From Polaromonas sp. (lineage in GTDB: Bacteria > Pseudomonadota > Gammaproteobacteria > Burkholderiales > Burkholderiaceae_C), in the NCBI GenBank assembly GCA_030683705.1, contig JAUXPP010000029.1, positions 1-64,000 on the forward strand: a stretch of 64,000 bases of DNA, written 5' to 3'. The position numbers and the translations under genes were made by a program. Every line of letters starts with the position of its first letter. Position 1 is the first letter of the stretch. Shown here piece by piece: positions 35,018 through 44,085 of this stretch. Below the pieces are notes generated by a model. The model was not told the origin of the DNA. It did no database searches and worked only from the letters and a program-made list of their open reading frames with translations.

Positions 35018-35599
35018 ATGGGCATCGTGCGCCGCACCGAACGGCCTGAGGCCGTGCCCGGCCTGCATTCGCCCGACGCTGGTTTTGAAGCGCCTTTCGG
35101 GATGCTGGGCGCCTGCCACGAGCGGGTCGAGCGCACGCTGGCCTTGCTGGCGCGCCTGCAGCAGCACCTGCTGGCGCAAGGCCTCGACGAGGCGGGCCGG
35201 CAGGCCGCGCGTGACGTGATGCGCTACTTCGACCTGGCGGCGCCGCTGCACCACCAGGACGAGGAACTGCATGTGTTCCCGCCGCTGCTGGCCGGGCCCG
35301 ATGCCGGCCTGCGCGCCGTGGTGCAGCGCCTGCTGCAGGACCACCGCGACATGGAAGCCGCGTGGCCCGCAGCGCGCCGCGTGTTGCAGGCCATCAGCGA
35401 CAGCCCGGCGGCAGACTGGATGCCGCTGGCCCCCGCCCAGACCGCGGCACTGGCGCAGTTCTCCGCACTCTACGTCCGCCACCTGGCGGATGAGGACCAG
35501 CTGGTCTATCCCGCGGCGCAGGCCACACTGAGCCAAGAGGCCTTGCAGGCCATGAGCCTGGACATGATGCAGCGCCGGGGCGTGCCCGCCGGGAACTGA
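35018..35599 (+). CDS. Hemerythrin-domain protein
   Basis: 193 residues. Di-iron ligand candidates are seen in the expected order: His/Glu in [28 protein letters not shown] and [13 protein letters not shown]. It is a cytoplasmic four-helix bundle (about 25-180). Such proteins bind oxygen or NO or serve in iron-sulphur repair during nitrosative stress. It ends the nitrate cluster; proA follows 41 bp later. The start ATG 35018 directly follows the stop of the 134-residue protein. Confidence 0.85.
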   Translation: MGIVRRTERPEAVPGLHSPDAGFEAPFGMLGACHERVERTLALLARLQQHLLAQGLDEAGRQAARDVMRYFDLAAPLHHQDEELHVFPPLLAGPDAGLRAVVQRLLQDHRDMEAAWPAARRVLQAISDSPAADWMPLAPAQTAALAQFSALYVRHLADEDQLVYPAAQATLSQEALQAMSLDMMQRRGVPAGN

Positions 35600-35640
35600 T
35601 GTCCTCCTCGCCGCCGCATGAATACGGGCAAAATAGCGGC

Positions 35641-36963
35641 ATGAACGCGCCCGATCTTTCCCACACGCTGGCCCGCAGCAGCCAGGCCGATGCCGGGCTG
35701 GCAGGCCTGATGGCCACCCTGGGCGCCAAGGCAAAAGCGGCCTCGACCCAGACGGCACGTGCGCCGGCAGCTATCAAAAGCAGAGCGCTTTTGGCGCTGG
35801 CCGGCTTGCTGCGAAGCCAGGTCGCGCCACTGCAGGCCGCCAATGCCCGCGACCTGCAACGCGCTGCAGCCGCCGGCCTGGCCGGCCCCATGCTGGACCG
35901 GCTCAAGCTGGACGCCAAAACCCTGGAAACCGTCGCGCTCGGCTGCGAGCAGCTCGCGGCCATGCCCGACGTGATCGGCGAGATCATCGGCATGAAGCAG
36001 CAGCCCAGCGGCATCCGCGTCGGCCAGATGCGTGTGCCGATTGGCGTGTTCGGCATGATTTACGAAAGCCGGCCCAACGTCACGATTGAAGCCGCGTCAC
36101 TGGCCATCAAGAGCGGCAACGCCTGCATCCTGCGCGGCGGCTCCGAGGCGATCGAATCGAACAAGGCGCTGGCGGCGCTGGTGCAGCAGGCGCTGGAAAG
36201 CGTTGGCCTGCCGGCTGACGCCGTGCAGCTGGTGCCGACCACCGACCGCGAAGCCGTGGGGCTGTTGATCACCATGCCGCAGTTTGTCGACGTGATCATC
36301 CCGCGCGGCGGCAAGGGCCTGATCGAACGCATCAGCCGCGATGCCAAAGTACCGGTCATCAAACACCTGGACGGCAATTGCCATGTGTATGTCGACGACC
36401 CCTGCGACATCGCCATGGCGGTGACCGTGGCCGACAACGCCAAGACGCAGAAGTACAGCCCCTGCAATGCCAGCGAAGGCCTGCTGGTCGCGCGCGGCGT
36501 GGCCGCCGAGTTCCTGCCCAGGATAGGCGCCATTTACGCCGCCAAGGGTGTCGAGATGCGTTGCGACGCCGAAGCCCAGGCCCTGCTCGCCAAGCTGCCT
36601 GGCGCCAAAGTGCTCGCCGCCACCGAGCAGGACTGGTACGAGGAATACCTGGCGCCTGTCATCAGCATCAAGGTCGTCGCCGGCGTGGACGAGGCGATTG
36701 CCCATATCAACAAATACTCCAGCCAGCACACCGACGCCATCCTCACGCGCGACCACATGCATGCGCAACAGTTTTTGCGCGAGGTCGATTCGGCCAGCGT
36801 GATGGTGAATGCGAGCACCCGCTTCGCGGACGGCTTCGAGTTCGGGCTGGGGGCTGAAATCGGCATCAGCACCGACAAGTTCCACGCGCGTGGGCCGGTC
36901 GGCATCGAGGGCCTGACCTCGCTCAAATACGTGGTGCTGGGCCAGGGCGAAGTCCGCAGCTGA
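35641..36963 (+). CDS. proA: Gamma-glutamyl phosphate reductase
   Basis: 440 residues from ATG 35641. It reduces gamma-glutamyl phosphate with NADPH to glutamate semialdehyde in proline synthesis. Signatures: [39 protein letters not shown] (key MIYESRPNV), the catalytic Cys in [14 protein letters not shown] and [22 protein letters not shown]. The N-terminal part (residues ~40-55, [13 protein letters not shown]) is encoded by a copy of the dispersed AGCTATCAAAAG motif that remains in frame. A terminator-like hairpin follows the gene. Confidence 0.97.
   Translation: MNAPDLSHTLARSSQADAGLAGLMATLGAKAKAASTQTARAPAAIKSRALLALAGLLRSQVAPLQAANARDLQRAAAAGLAGPMLDRLKLDAKTLETVALGCEQLAAMPDVIGEIIGMKQQPSGIRVGQMRVPIGVFGMIYESRPNVTIEAASLAIKSGNACILRGGSEAIESNKALAALVQQALESVGLPADAVQLVPTTDREAVGLLITMPQFVDVIIPRGGKGLIERISRDAKVPVIKHLDGNCHVYVDDPCDIAMAVTVADNAKTQKYSPCNASEGLLVARGVAAEFLPRIGAIYAAKGVEMRCDAEAQALLAKLPGAKVLAATEQDWYEEYLAPVISIKVVAGVDEAIAHINKYSSQHTDAILTRDHMHAQQFLREVDSASVMVNASTRFADGFEFGLGAEIGISTDKFHARGPVGIEGLTSLKYVVLGQGEVRS
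35769..35790. repeat. Dispersed AGCTAT/AGCGCT motif, copy 1 (inside proA)
   Basis: AGCTATCAAAAGCAGAGCGCTT: two short arms, AGCTAT and AGCGCT, around an A-rich centre. It is read in frame within proA. It belongs to a set of six similar motifs found only from 35.7 kb onward. Confidence 0.5.
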
Positions 36964-36974
36964 GTGCCGCGGCC

Positions 36975-36999
36975 GGGCCGCCGGAGTTCCGGGCGGCCC
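36975..36999 (+). terminator. Rho-independent-like hairpin after proA
   Basis: GGGCCGCC...GGCGGCCC arms with an inner CCGG-AGTT-CCGG give a very stable GC stem. It begins 12 bp after the proA stop and is followed by TTGTAACC rather than a long T run, so termination may be partial. It separates proA from gshA. Confidence 0.55.
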
Positions 37000-37085
37000 T
37001 TGTAACCTTCTGGCCCAACCCAATATCCCTAAAATCGGTCAGCCAGAACCGACACCGACAACAACACCAGACTGAAAGTGGCCGC

Positions 37086-38381
37086 ATGGTTCCGCACCTC
37101 ATCACTGCCCTGAACGGCCCCACCAACGAGCTCGAGCAGCGCATCCTCGACATGACCCCGGCGATCGAACGCTGGTTCCGCCTCGAGTGGATGGAGCACA
37201 CGCCGCCGTTTTACAGCTCGGTCGATGTGCGCAACGCCGGCTTCAAGCTGGCGCCGGTGGACACCAACCTCTACCCCGGCGGCTGGAACAACCTGACGCC
37301 CGAGATGCTGCCGCTGGCGGTGCAGGCAGCGATGGCGGCGATCGAGAAAATCTGCCCCGAGGCGCGCAACCTGCTGGTGATTCCCGAAAACCACACGCGC
37401 AACAGCTTCTACCTGTCGAATGTGCTGCAGCTCAAGCGCATCTTCCACCAGGCCGGCCTGAACGTGCGTTTCGGCTCGCTGAGCCCCGACATCACCGAAC
37501 CGACCACGCTGACGCTGCCGACCGGCGAGCAGATCACGCTGGAGCCGCTGGTGCGCACCGACCGGCGCCTGGGCCTGAAAAACTTCGACCCCTGCACCAT
37601 CCTGCTCAACAACGACCTGTCGGCCGGCACGCCCGGCATGCTGGAGGACCTCAACGAGCAGTACCTGCTGCCGCCGCTGCATGCCGGCTGGTCGGTGCGG
37701 CGCAAGTCGCGCCATTTCCAGGCCTACGAGGAAGTCTCCAAGCGGTTCGGCAAGCTGCTGGGCGTGGACCCCTGGCTCATCAACCCGATGTTTGCCAAGT
37801 GCGGCGAGGTCAACATGGCTGAGGGTGCGGGCATGGACTGCCTGAGAACCAACGTCGATGCGCTGCTCACCAAGATCCGCCGCAAGTACAAGGAATACGG
37901 CATCAACGAAAAGCCCTTCGTGATCGTCAAGGCCGACAACGGCACCTACGGCATGGGCATCATGACGGTACGCGACGTCAAGGACCTCGAGGAGCCCAAC
38001 CGCAAGACCAGGAACAAGATGAGCACCACCAAGGACGGCCAGCCCCTGTCCGAGGTCATCATCCAGGAAGGCGTGCAGACCCACGAACGCATCAATGACG
38101 CGGTGGCCGAACCGGTGGTCTACATGATGGACCGGTATGTGGTGGGTGGTTTTTACCGGGTCCATGCCGACCGCGGCATCGACGAAAACCTCAACGCGCC
38201 GGGCTCGAGTTTTGTGCCGCTGGCTTTTGCCGACAGCGGCCGCCTGCCGCAGCCGGGCATTCCGCCCGGCGCCAGCGGCCCCAACCGCTTCTATATGTAT
38301 GGCGTGATCGGCCGGCTGGCGATGCTGGCCGCCAGCTACGAGCTGGAAGCGACCGACCCCGATGCCGAGGTGTATGACTAA
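37086..38381 (+). CDS. gshA: Glutamate-cysteine ligase (proteobacterial non-GshA1 type)
   Basis: 431 residues. It catalyses the first step of glutathione synthesis. It belongs to the Betaproteobacteria type: FRLEWMEHTPPFYSSVDVRNAGFKLAPVDTNLYPGGWNNL (key FKLAPVDTNLYPGGWNNL), VIPENHTRNSFYLSNV, LNNDLSAGTP, VIVKADNGTYGMGIMTV and a C-terminal NRFYMYGVIGRLAMLAASYELE. The partner gshB lies at 46411-47355, so both enzymes of glutathione synthesis are in this window. Confidence 0.95.
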   Translation: MVPHLITALNGPTNELEQRILDMTPAIERWFRLEWMEHTPPFYSSVDVRNAGFKLAPVDTNLYPGGWNNLTPEMLPLAVQAAMAAIEKICPEARNLLVIPENHTRNSFYLSNVLQLKRIFHQAGLNVRFGSLSPDITEPTTLTLPTGEQITLEPLVRTDRRLGLKNFDPCTILLNNDLSAGTPGMLEDLNEQYLLPPLHAGWSVRRKSRHFQAYEEVSKRFGKLLGVDPWLINPMFAKCGEVNMAEGAGMDCLRTNVDALLTKIRRKYKEYGINEKPFVIVKADNGTYGMGIMTVRDVKDLEEPNRKTRNKMSTTKDGQPLSEVIIQEGVQTHERINDAVAEPVVYMMDRYVVGGFYRVHADRGIDENLNAPGSSFVPLAFADSGRLPQPGIPPGASGPNRFYMYGVIGRLAMLAASYELEATDPDAEVYD

Positions 38382-38793
38382 AGGGCGGTTCACCCCTATC
38401 GTTCTCACTCCGCTGCGCTCCGTGTAGTTCCTTTTCCCCTTCCAGGGGACGCCGCGAGGCATCCGGCAGAGCCGGCCTGCCCGCGGCCGGCGCAACGGAT
38501 ACGGTACAGGCCGCCATCGGAAAGCACAAGCCTTTTTGAGCTCCAGAGCCCGCCTGGCGGGCGTAAGCAGCTATTAAAACCATAGCGCTCGCCACGTAGC
38601 CGCGCGGTGACCGATGCGGCGCCCAGGCCACGCGCCGCGGTTACAAGTTGTTGCAGTGCAACAAACCCCGGGTTTCTCGCGATTAGGGGTCTGCGCTGAC
38701 TTGCCAATCGCCGTCCCGGGCGCAAAATAGCCCTTCCTCAAGGCAACCCTCCCGCGGCTGGCGCCCCCCCAACAGCCCCAGCGGGATTTTTTT
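38382..38793. other. Intergenic region gshA-kup with a dispersed motif
   Basis: 412 bp without a convincing gene. It contains the best-formed copy of the dispersed AGCGCT/AGCTAT motif (38561-38590). It ends with a T-rich run just before the GTG start of kup, which may be part of the kup promoter or leader. No tRNA or riboswitch was recognised. Confidence 0.6.
38561..38590. repeat. Dispersed AGCTAT/AGCGCT motif, copy 2
   Basis: GCGTAAGCAGCTATTAAAAC then CATAGCGCTC: on the minus strand this reads GAGCGCTATGG...ATAGCTGCTTACGC. It is the fullest of the six copies. Confidence 0.6.
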
Positions 38794-40662
38794 GTGTCCA
38801 GAAAAAAATCTTCTCTTGCGGCGCTCACCCTGGGCGCCATCGGCATTGTTTACGGCGACATCGGCACCAGCGTGCTGTATGCCCTCAAGGTTGTCTTCGA
38901 GTCGGGCTATGTGCCGCTGACCCCCGACAACGTCTACGGCATCCTGTCCATGGTCTTCTGGACCATCACCGTCATCGTTTCCCTCAAATACGTCACGCTG
39001 ATCCTGCGCGCCGACAACAACGGCGAAGGCGGCCTGATCGCCATGCTGGCGCTGGCCACCAACGCCGTCAACGACAAGCCCAGACTGCGGCGCTGGCTGC
39101 TGGCCGTGGGCATTTTCGGCACGGCGATTTTCTACGGTGACGGCGTGATCACGCCGGCGATTTCGGTGCTGTCGGCGGTCGAGGGGCTGGAACTGCTGTC
39201 CCCGGCCTTTCACGACTACATCATGCCGATTGCGCTGGTGGTGATCTTCGGCCTGTTTTATGTGCAGAAAAACGGCACCGCCGGCATAGGCCGGTTTTTC
39301 GGTCCCATCTGTGCCCTGTGGTTCGTGACCATCGCGGTGCTGGGCATTCCGCACATCTGGGCCCACCCGGAGGTGCTGGCCGCGGTCAGCCCGCACCATG
39401 CGCTGCGTTTCATCTTCCAGCACCCGGGCACCACCTTTGTGCTGCTGGGTGCGCTGGTGCTGTGTGTCACCGGTGCGGAAGCGCTGTATGCCGACCTCGG
39501 GCACTTCGGCAAAAAACCGATACGCATGGCCTGGTTTGCACTGGTCATGCCCGCGCTGCTGACCAATTATTTCGGCCAGGGCGCGATGCTGATCTACACA
39601 CCCGAATCGATCACCAACCCGTTTTACCTGATGGCGCCCAAGTGGGCGCTGGTGCCGCTGGTGATCCTGGCGACGGCGGCCACGGTGATCGCCTCGCAAG
39701 CCCTGCTCTCGGCGGCGTTTTCGGTCAGCAAGCAGGCGATCCAGCTTGGTTACCTGCCACGCATGCAGATCCGCCACACCTCGGTGCACGAGACCGGCCA
39801 GATCTACATTCCCGCCGTGAACTGGTCGCTGTTCGCGGCCATTGTGGTGGCCGTGGTCCTGTTCAAGAATTCGACCAACCTGGCCTCGGACTATGGCATT
39901 GCGGTCACCACCGACATGCTGATCACCACCGTGCTGACCTTCTTCGTGATCCGCTACACCTGGAAACTGCCGCTGGCGCTGTGTGTCGCGGCCACCGGCA
40001 TCTTCTTTGTCGTGGACCTGCTGTTTTTCGCCTCCAACGCGCTGAAGTTCTTTGCAGGCGGCTGGTTCCCGGTGCTGATCGGCGTGGTCATGTTCACCAT
40101 CATGATGACCTGGAAGCAGGGCCGGGCGCTGCTCAACCAGAAGCTGCGCGCCGACGCCATCGACCTGCCGAGCTTCCTGGAAGCGGTGTTTGTCAGCCCG
40201 CCGGCCCGCGTCGAAGGCACGGCCGTGTTCCTGACCGCCGAGGCCGGCGTGGTGCCCAATGCCTTGCTGCACAACCTCAAGCACAACAAGGTGCTGCACG
40301 ACCAGAACCTGTTTGTCACGGTGCACAACCACGAGGTGCCCTGGATCGGCCTGGACAAGCGCCTGGTGATCGAGTCGCTGGGCCACAACTGCTGGCAGGT
40401 GGTGATCCACTACGGCTTCAAGAACGACCCGGACGTGCCCAAGGCGCTGCAGCAGATGCGCACGCGCGGCTGCGAGCTGGAGACCATGACCACCAGTTAT
40501 TTCCTGTCGCGCGACGTGGTGGTGCCGACCATAGGCGGCGGCATGATGCCCTGGCGCGAAAAGCTTTTTGCGCAGATGCACCACAACGCCAGCGGCGCTG
40601 CGGACTTCCTGAACCTGCCCAACAACTCGGTGGTCGAGCTGGGCAGCAAGATCGAGATCTGA
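38794..40662 (+). CDS. kup: Low-affinity potassium transporter Kup
   Basis: 622 residues with 12 TM helices (about 1-430) and a cytoplasmic C-terminal domain. It starts with GTG at 38794. Signatures: [23 protein letters not shown] near the start (key [13 protein letters not shown]), [18 protein letters not shown] and [15 protein letters not shown]. It imports K+ with protons. It is a single gene flanked by AT-richer non-coding stretches. Confidence 0.96.
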   Translation: MSRKKSSLAALTLGAIGIVYGDIGTSVLYALKVVFESGYVPLTPDNVYGILSMVFWTITVIVSLKYVTLILRADNNGEGGLIAMLALATNAVNDKPRLRRWLLAVGIFGTAIFYGDGVITPAISVLSAVEGLELLSPAFHDYIMPIALVVIFGLFYVQKNGTAGIGRFFGPICALWFVTIAVLGIPHIWAHPEVLAAVSPHHALRFIFQHPGTTFVLLGALVLCVTGAEALYADLGHFGKKPIRMAWFALVMPALLTNYFGQGAMLIYTPESITNPFYLMAPKWALVPLVILATAATVIASQALLSAAFSVSKQAIQLGYLPRMQIRHTSVHETGQIYIPAVNWSLFAAIVVAVVLFKNSTNLASDYGIAVTTDMLITTVLTFFVIRYTWKLPLALCVAATGIFFVVDLLFFASNALKFFAGGWFPVLIGVVMFTIMMTWKQGRALLNQKLRADAIDLPSFLEAVFVSPPARVEGTAVFLTAEAGVVPNALLHNLKHNKVLHDQNLFVTVHNHEVPWIGLDKRLVIESLGHNCWQVVIHYGFKNDPDVPKALQQMRTRGCELETMTTSYFLSRDVVVPTIGGGMMPWREKLFAQMHHNASGAADFLNLPNNSVVELGSKIEI

Positions 40663-40707
40663 TTCGGGGCCATTTCGGCGCAAAGGCCAGGCGTGACGGG
40701 CGTGTCC

Positions 40708-40725
40708 AGCTATTTAATGGGTAGC
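40708..40725. repeat. Dispersed AGCTAT motif, copy 3
   Basis: AGCTATTTAATGGGTAGC in the kup-DUF1275 gap (40663-40779). Its arms, AGCTAT and GTAGC, are a weaker match to the group. Nothing else was seen in this gap. Confidence 0.4.
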
Positions 40726-40779
40726 AAACCAGGGCCCGCCCCCGGATCCCGCCGCGCAGGCAGATAATCAGGGCTCGCC

Positions 40780-41535
40780 ATGGTCCTGACTTTTCTGCTC
40801 CAGCTCACCGCCCGGGAGCGCACACGCCGCAGCAACCGGCAGTTCGGCGGCATCCTGGCCTTTGTCGCCGGCGCCATCAATGCCGGCGGATTCCTGGCGG
40901 TGCACCGCTACACCTCGCACATGACGGGCATCGTCTCGTCGGTCGCCGATGACCTGGTGCTGGGCAGCGTCGGCCTGGCGCTGGCCGGCCTGGTCTCGCT
41001 GGCCGCATTTGTGGCCGGCGCCATCACCACCACCTTGCTGATCAGCTGGGCACGCCGCCAGGAGCTGCGCAGCAAGTATGCGCTGGCCTTGCTGCTGGAA
41101 GCCGTGTTGCTGCTGGTGTTCGGCCTGGTCGGGGCGAACCTGAAGTCCTTCGCCACCCTGCTGGTGCCGACCGCGGTGCTGCTGCTGTGTTTCATCATGG
41201 GCCTGCAAAACGCCATCGTCACCAAGATTTCGAATGCCGAGATCCGCACCACCCACATGACCGGCGTGATCACCGACCTGGGCATCGAACTGGGCCGGCT
41301 CATCTACTGGAACCACTCGCGCAAGGCCAACGACATCCAGTTCGTCCGGGCCAACACCGACAAGCTGTTCATCCACGCCAGCCTGCTGGGCCTGTTTTTT
41401 TCGGGCGGCATCGCCGGCGCGCTGGCCTTCAAGGCCATGGGCTTCAGCGCCACCTTGCCGATTGCCCTGGTGCTGGTGGCGATGGCCCTGCCGGCCATCC
41501 TGATCGACCTGCGCAACCGGGGGCGTGCGCGATGA
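40780..41535 (+). CDS. DUF1275 (YoaK-family) membrane protein
   Basis: 251 residues with about 6 TM helices. Family signatures: LAFVAGAINAGGFLAVHRYTSHMTGIVS (key NAGGFLAVHRYTSHMTG), LCFIMGLQNAIVTKIS and RTTHMTGVITDLGIELG. The function of DUF1275 proteins is not settled; some are thought to be transporters. The stop overlaps the next gene's ATG (CGATGA), so it is translated together with a spermidine-synthase-like protein. Confidence 0.9.
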   Translation: MVLTFLLQLTARERTRRSNRQFGGILAFVAGAINAGGFLAVHRYTSHMTGIVSSVADDLVLGSVGLALAGLVSLAAFVAGAITTTLLISWARRQELRSKYALALLLEAVLLLVFGLVGANLKSFATLLVPTAVLLLCFIMGLQNAIVTKISNAEIRTTHMTGVITDLGIELGRLIYWNHSRKANDIQFVRANTDKLFIHASLLGLFFSGGIAGALAFKAMGFSATLPIALVLVAMALPAILIDLRNRGRAR

Positions 41536-42311
41536 CCTCCGTGCCCGCCGGCGGCGACTTCCTGTCGCTGAACCATGCCAGGCCCTTTGTGCGCGACGAC
41601 GGCGCGGCAAGGTCGCTGCATTTCACGCTGGGCGAGTTGCAAAGCCGCATGCTGCTGCGCCGGCCCGGCTACCTGGACCTGGACTACACCCGGACCATGA
41701 TGGGCTTTTTGCTGTTCAAGCCGGCGCCCGCCCACATCGGCATGATCGGACTGGGCGGGGGCTCGCTCGCCAAGTTCTGCCACCGGCAACTGGGCAGCAG
41801 CCGGATGACGGTGCTGGAGATCAACCCGCATGTGATCGCGCTGCGCCGCGAGTTCCAGGTGCCCGAGGACGACGCGCGTTTCCGCGTGATCGCCGCGGAT
41901 GGCGCCCTGTATGTGCGCCATGAAGCGCCGGTGTTCGACGTGTTGCTGGTCGATGGCTTCGACCACCAGGGCCAGCCCGCGGCGCTGTGTTCCCAGCGTT
42001 TTTACGACGACTGTTTTGCAGCCCTCACGGGCGATGGTGTGCTGGTGGTCAACCTGCACAGCGACCATCCCGACTACGCGCTGCTGGTCGGCCGCATCAG
42101 CCGCAGCTTCAGCGGCAACGCGGTGGAGGTTCTGGCCGCCGAAAAAAGCAACAGCATTGTGTTTGCCTCACGCGGCCCGGCCATCTCGCCACGCCGCATG
42201 AGCCTGCCGCTGAGCCTGTCGGGGCTGGATGCCGAAGCGCGCATGCAGCTCAAGAGCGAGCTGGTGCGTATCGCCTGGGAGATGAAAAACCTGGGTCCGG
42301 AAACGGCGTGA
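41532..42311 (+). CDS. Spermidine synthase-like methyltransferase-fold protein
   Basis: 259 residues. A Rossmann-fold SAM/aminopropyl-transferase core is seen: IGMIGLGGGSLAKFCHRQL (cofactor loop), VLEINPHVIALRREF (acidic Glu of the ribose-binding strand) and VIAADGALYVRHEAPVFDVLLVDGFDHQG (key DVLLVDGFD). The N-terminal LGELQSRMLLRRPGYLDLDYTRTM segment aligns with the small beta domain of spermidine synthases. It lacks clear polyamine-site residues, so the product is uncertain. It is coupled with the DUF1275 gene by a 4-base overlap. Confidence 0.8.
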   Translation: MTSVPAGGDFLSLNHARPFVRDDGAARSLHFTLGELQSRMLLRRPGYLDLDYTRTMMGFLLFKPAPAHIGMIGLGGGSLAKFCHRQLGSSRMTVLEINPHVIALRREFQVPEDDARFRVIAADGALYVRHEAPVFDVLLVDGFDHQGQPAALCSQRFYDDCFAALTGDGVLVVNLHSDHPDYALLVGRISRSFSGNAVEVLAAEKSNSIVFASRGPAISPRRMSLPLSLSGLDAEARMQLKSELVRIAWEMKNLGPETA

Positions 42312-42328
42312 CTCGCGCCTGAGCCGCG

Positions 42329-43690
42329 TCAAAAACCGTTCTGCGCCTGCATCTGCTGCTGCGGGGCGTAGCCCTGGGACTGGAGCTGGGTTTCTTCCAT
42401 CTCCTGCGGGTGGTCCCCCTCAGCCGCCGGGTCCGGGGTCCGGGACGCCTCCGGCGGCGCAGCGGGTTCATTGACCGCACTGACCACCAGGTGGATGAAA
42501 TGCAGCTTGGCGACGACCTCGTGCGGCAGCACAAAGGGGTAAAAATCGGGCTGCCCCATGGCACGCGACATCTCGTTGAGCAACATGGTCAGCTGCGTCC
42601 AGCGGTTCAGAAAGGCCAGGAAACGGCCGGCATCCGGGTGCTCCGGCTGGTACAGCGCGTCGATGGTGAAGGGGGTGAACTCGAGCTGCGCCGTATCGGT
42701 GGCCAGCCCGAAGCTCAGCGCGGTGTCCACCGTGTCGCGGATGTGCAGGTAATGCGCCCAGCATTCGGCCCAGTCTTCCCACGGATGCACGCTGGCGTAA
42801 GCGCTGACGTAATGCAGCGCCCAGTCGGGCCGGGGGCCCTGGGTGTAGTTGGCCTGCAAGGCAGCGTTGTAATCCTGGGTTTCATCGCCAAACAGCTCGC
42901 GAAAACCCTGATGCCAGCCGGTGCCGGCAATCAGCCGGTCCCAGTAGTAGTGGCCCACTTCGTGCCGCAAGTGGCCCAGCAAGGTGCGGTAAGGCTCGTG
43001 CATGGCCTTGCGCACCGCTTCACGTGTGGCGTCGTCGGCTTCGTTGAGGTTCAGCGTGATCAGGCCGGTGTTGTGGCCGGTCAGGACGTGCGGGCCATAG
43101 TCGGGCGAGCGCAGGAAGTCGAACATCAAGCCGCCTTCGGCGTCCTCGCTGACGCGGGAAGACAGCGGCAGGCCCAGCGCCAGCAGCGCCGACACCAGCC
43201 GGCGTTTGGCCAATTCGACCTTGCCCCAAAGCTCGCCGTTGTCCGGGTGTTCCGGGTCGTTCAGGTCGGGAATGGTGCGGTTGAGGCGGCAGGCGCGGCA
43301 CAGCAGCATCTGGGGCTGGCCCTCGCCGACCGGCACCAGCCAGTTGCAGGCCGCCGGCGTATCGAGGTTGGCGCAGCGCAGGTAGGCCGGTGTCGGGACA
43401 TCGCTGACGGGCTGGGCCGGGGCGTCCTCCGCCTGCCATTCCACCCAGGTGTCCGGGTCCAGGCCCGGCATCAGCGGCAACAGGCGCGCCTGCGCGGTGT
43501 CGTAGCCCAGCGGGGTGCCGCAATTCAGGCAGGTGCTGTTGCGGAAGAACACCGGGCAGCCGCACTGGCAGCGGTAGGCGCGACCTGCCAGGCTCGGCAA
43601 ATCGGGTGGGTCGGAAACGGCTGGCGAATCGGTGGTGGTGGACAAGGAGTTTCCCGGGGTCGCGCGAGTCAAAAGCTGGGCCCGGCACAT
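42329..43690 (-). CDS. Putative zinc-binding metallopeptidase with N-terminal zinc ribbon
   Basis: 453 residues from ATG 43690; a TTG at 43645 would remove 15 residues, and upstream ATGs exist to 43855. The N-terminal zinc ribbon is YRCQCGCPVFFRNSTCLNCG, with a second Cys pair in MLLCRACRLNRT. The metallopeptidase motif HEVGHYYW (HExxH) follows YRTLLGHLR, with DWAECWAHYLHIRDT, holding a probable third ligand, downstream. The C-terminus is Pro/Gln-rich (QSQGYAPQQQMQAQNGF). This is a conserved bacterial family of cytoplasmic zinc peptidases; the substrate is unknown. Confidence 0.82.
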   Translation of the reverse strand: MCRAQLLTRATPGNSLSTTTDSPAVSDPPDLPSLAGRAYRCQCGCPVFFRNSTCLNCGTPLGYDTAQARLLPLMPGLDPDTWVEWQAEDAPAQPVSDVPTPAYLRCANLDTPAACNWLVPVGEGQPQMLLCRACRLNRTIPDLNDPEHPDNGELWGKVELAKRRLVSALLALGLPLSSRVSEDAEGGLMFDFLRSPDYGPHVLTGHNTGLITLNLNEADDATREAVRKAMHEPYRTLLGHLRHEVGHYYWDRLIAGTGWHQGFRELFGDETQDYNAALQANYTQGPRPDWALHYVSAYASVHPWEDWAECWAHYLHIRDTVDTALSFGLATDTAQLEFTPFTIDALYQPEHPDAGRFLAFLNRWTQLTMLLNEMSRAMGQPDFYPFVLPHEVVAKLHFIHLVVSAVNEPAAPPEASRTPDPAAEGDHPQEMEETQLQSQGYAPQQQMQAQNGF

Positions 43691-43847
43691 GGCGTGCAGG
43701 GCCGGGCACGCAAAGTTTGCCACGTTTGCACGCCCGCCTTGCGCCGACTTGCCCTGTCCGCGTGTCAGCCGTTGCTGACAGAAAAGGCATGGCAGGCGCC
43801 GGGCTTTTATCATGGAGGTCCTGATTGACCCTCTACCAAGGACCCCC

Positions 43848-44036
43848 ATGCCCACTTACCACGTCGAAATGATGGAAGGCCGCACGCTTGAGCAGAAAAA
43901 AAAGCTGGTTGCCGAACTGACCCGCGTCAGCGTCGAGGTGCTGGCCGTCACGCCCGAGTCGGTGGACGTCATCATCACCGACATCAAGCGCGAGAACTGG
44001 GCCACCGGCGGCAAGCTCTGGTCCGAACCGCGCTGA
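43848..44036 (+). CDS. 4-oxalocrotonate tautomerase family enzyme
   Basis: 62 residues. After removal of Met the catalytic Pro1 is exposed (PTYHVEMMEGRTLEQKKKLV). ALVTP-like VTPESVDVIITDIKRENWATGG follows the family pattern, with the basic residues KRE near position 47. Length is normal for the family; the protein is usually a hexamer. Shine-Dalgarno AAGGA lies 9 bp upstream. Such enzymes ketonise dienols in aromatic degradation, but no pathway genes are nearby. Confidence 0.88.
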   Translation: MPTYHVEMMEGRTLEQKKKLVAELTRVSVEVLAVTPESVDVIITDIKRENWATGGKLWSEPR

Positions 44037-44085
44037 TGCCGCTGCCGGCTTGTCAGGTCCCGCACGGCGCCAGCCCGGGGCAACC

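Noticed and set aside
38683-40683. A 666-codon open frame antisense to kup
   Set aside because: Composition is dominated by His, Gln, Arg and Asp with no fold; it is a shadow of the kup reading frame.
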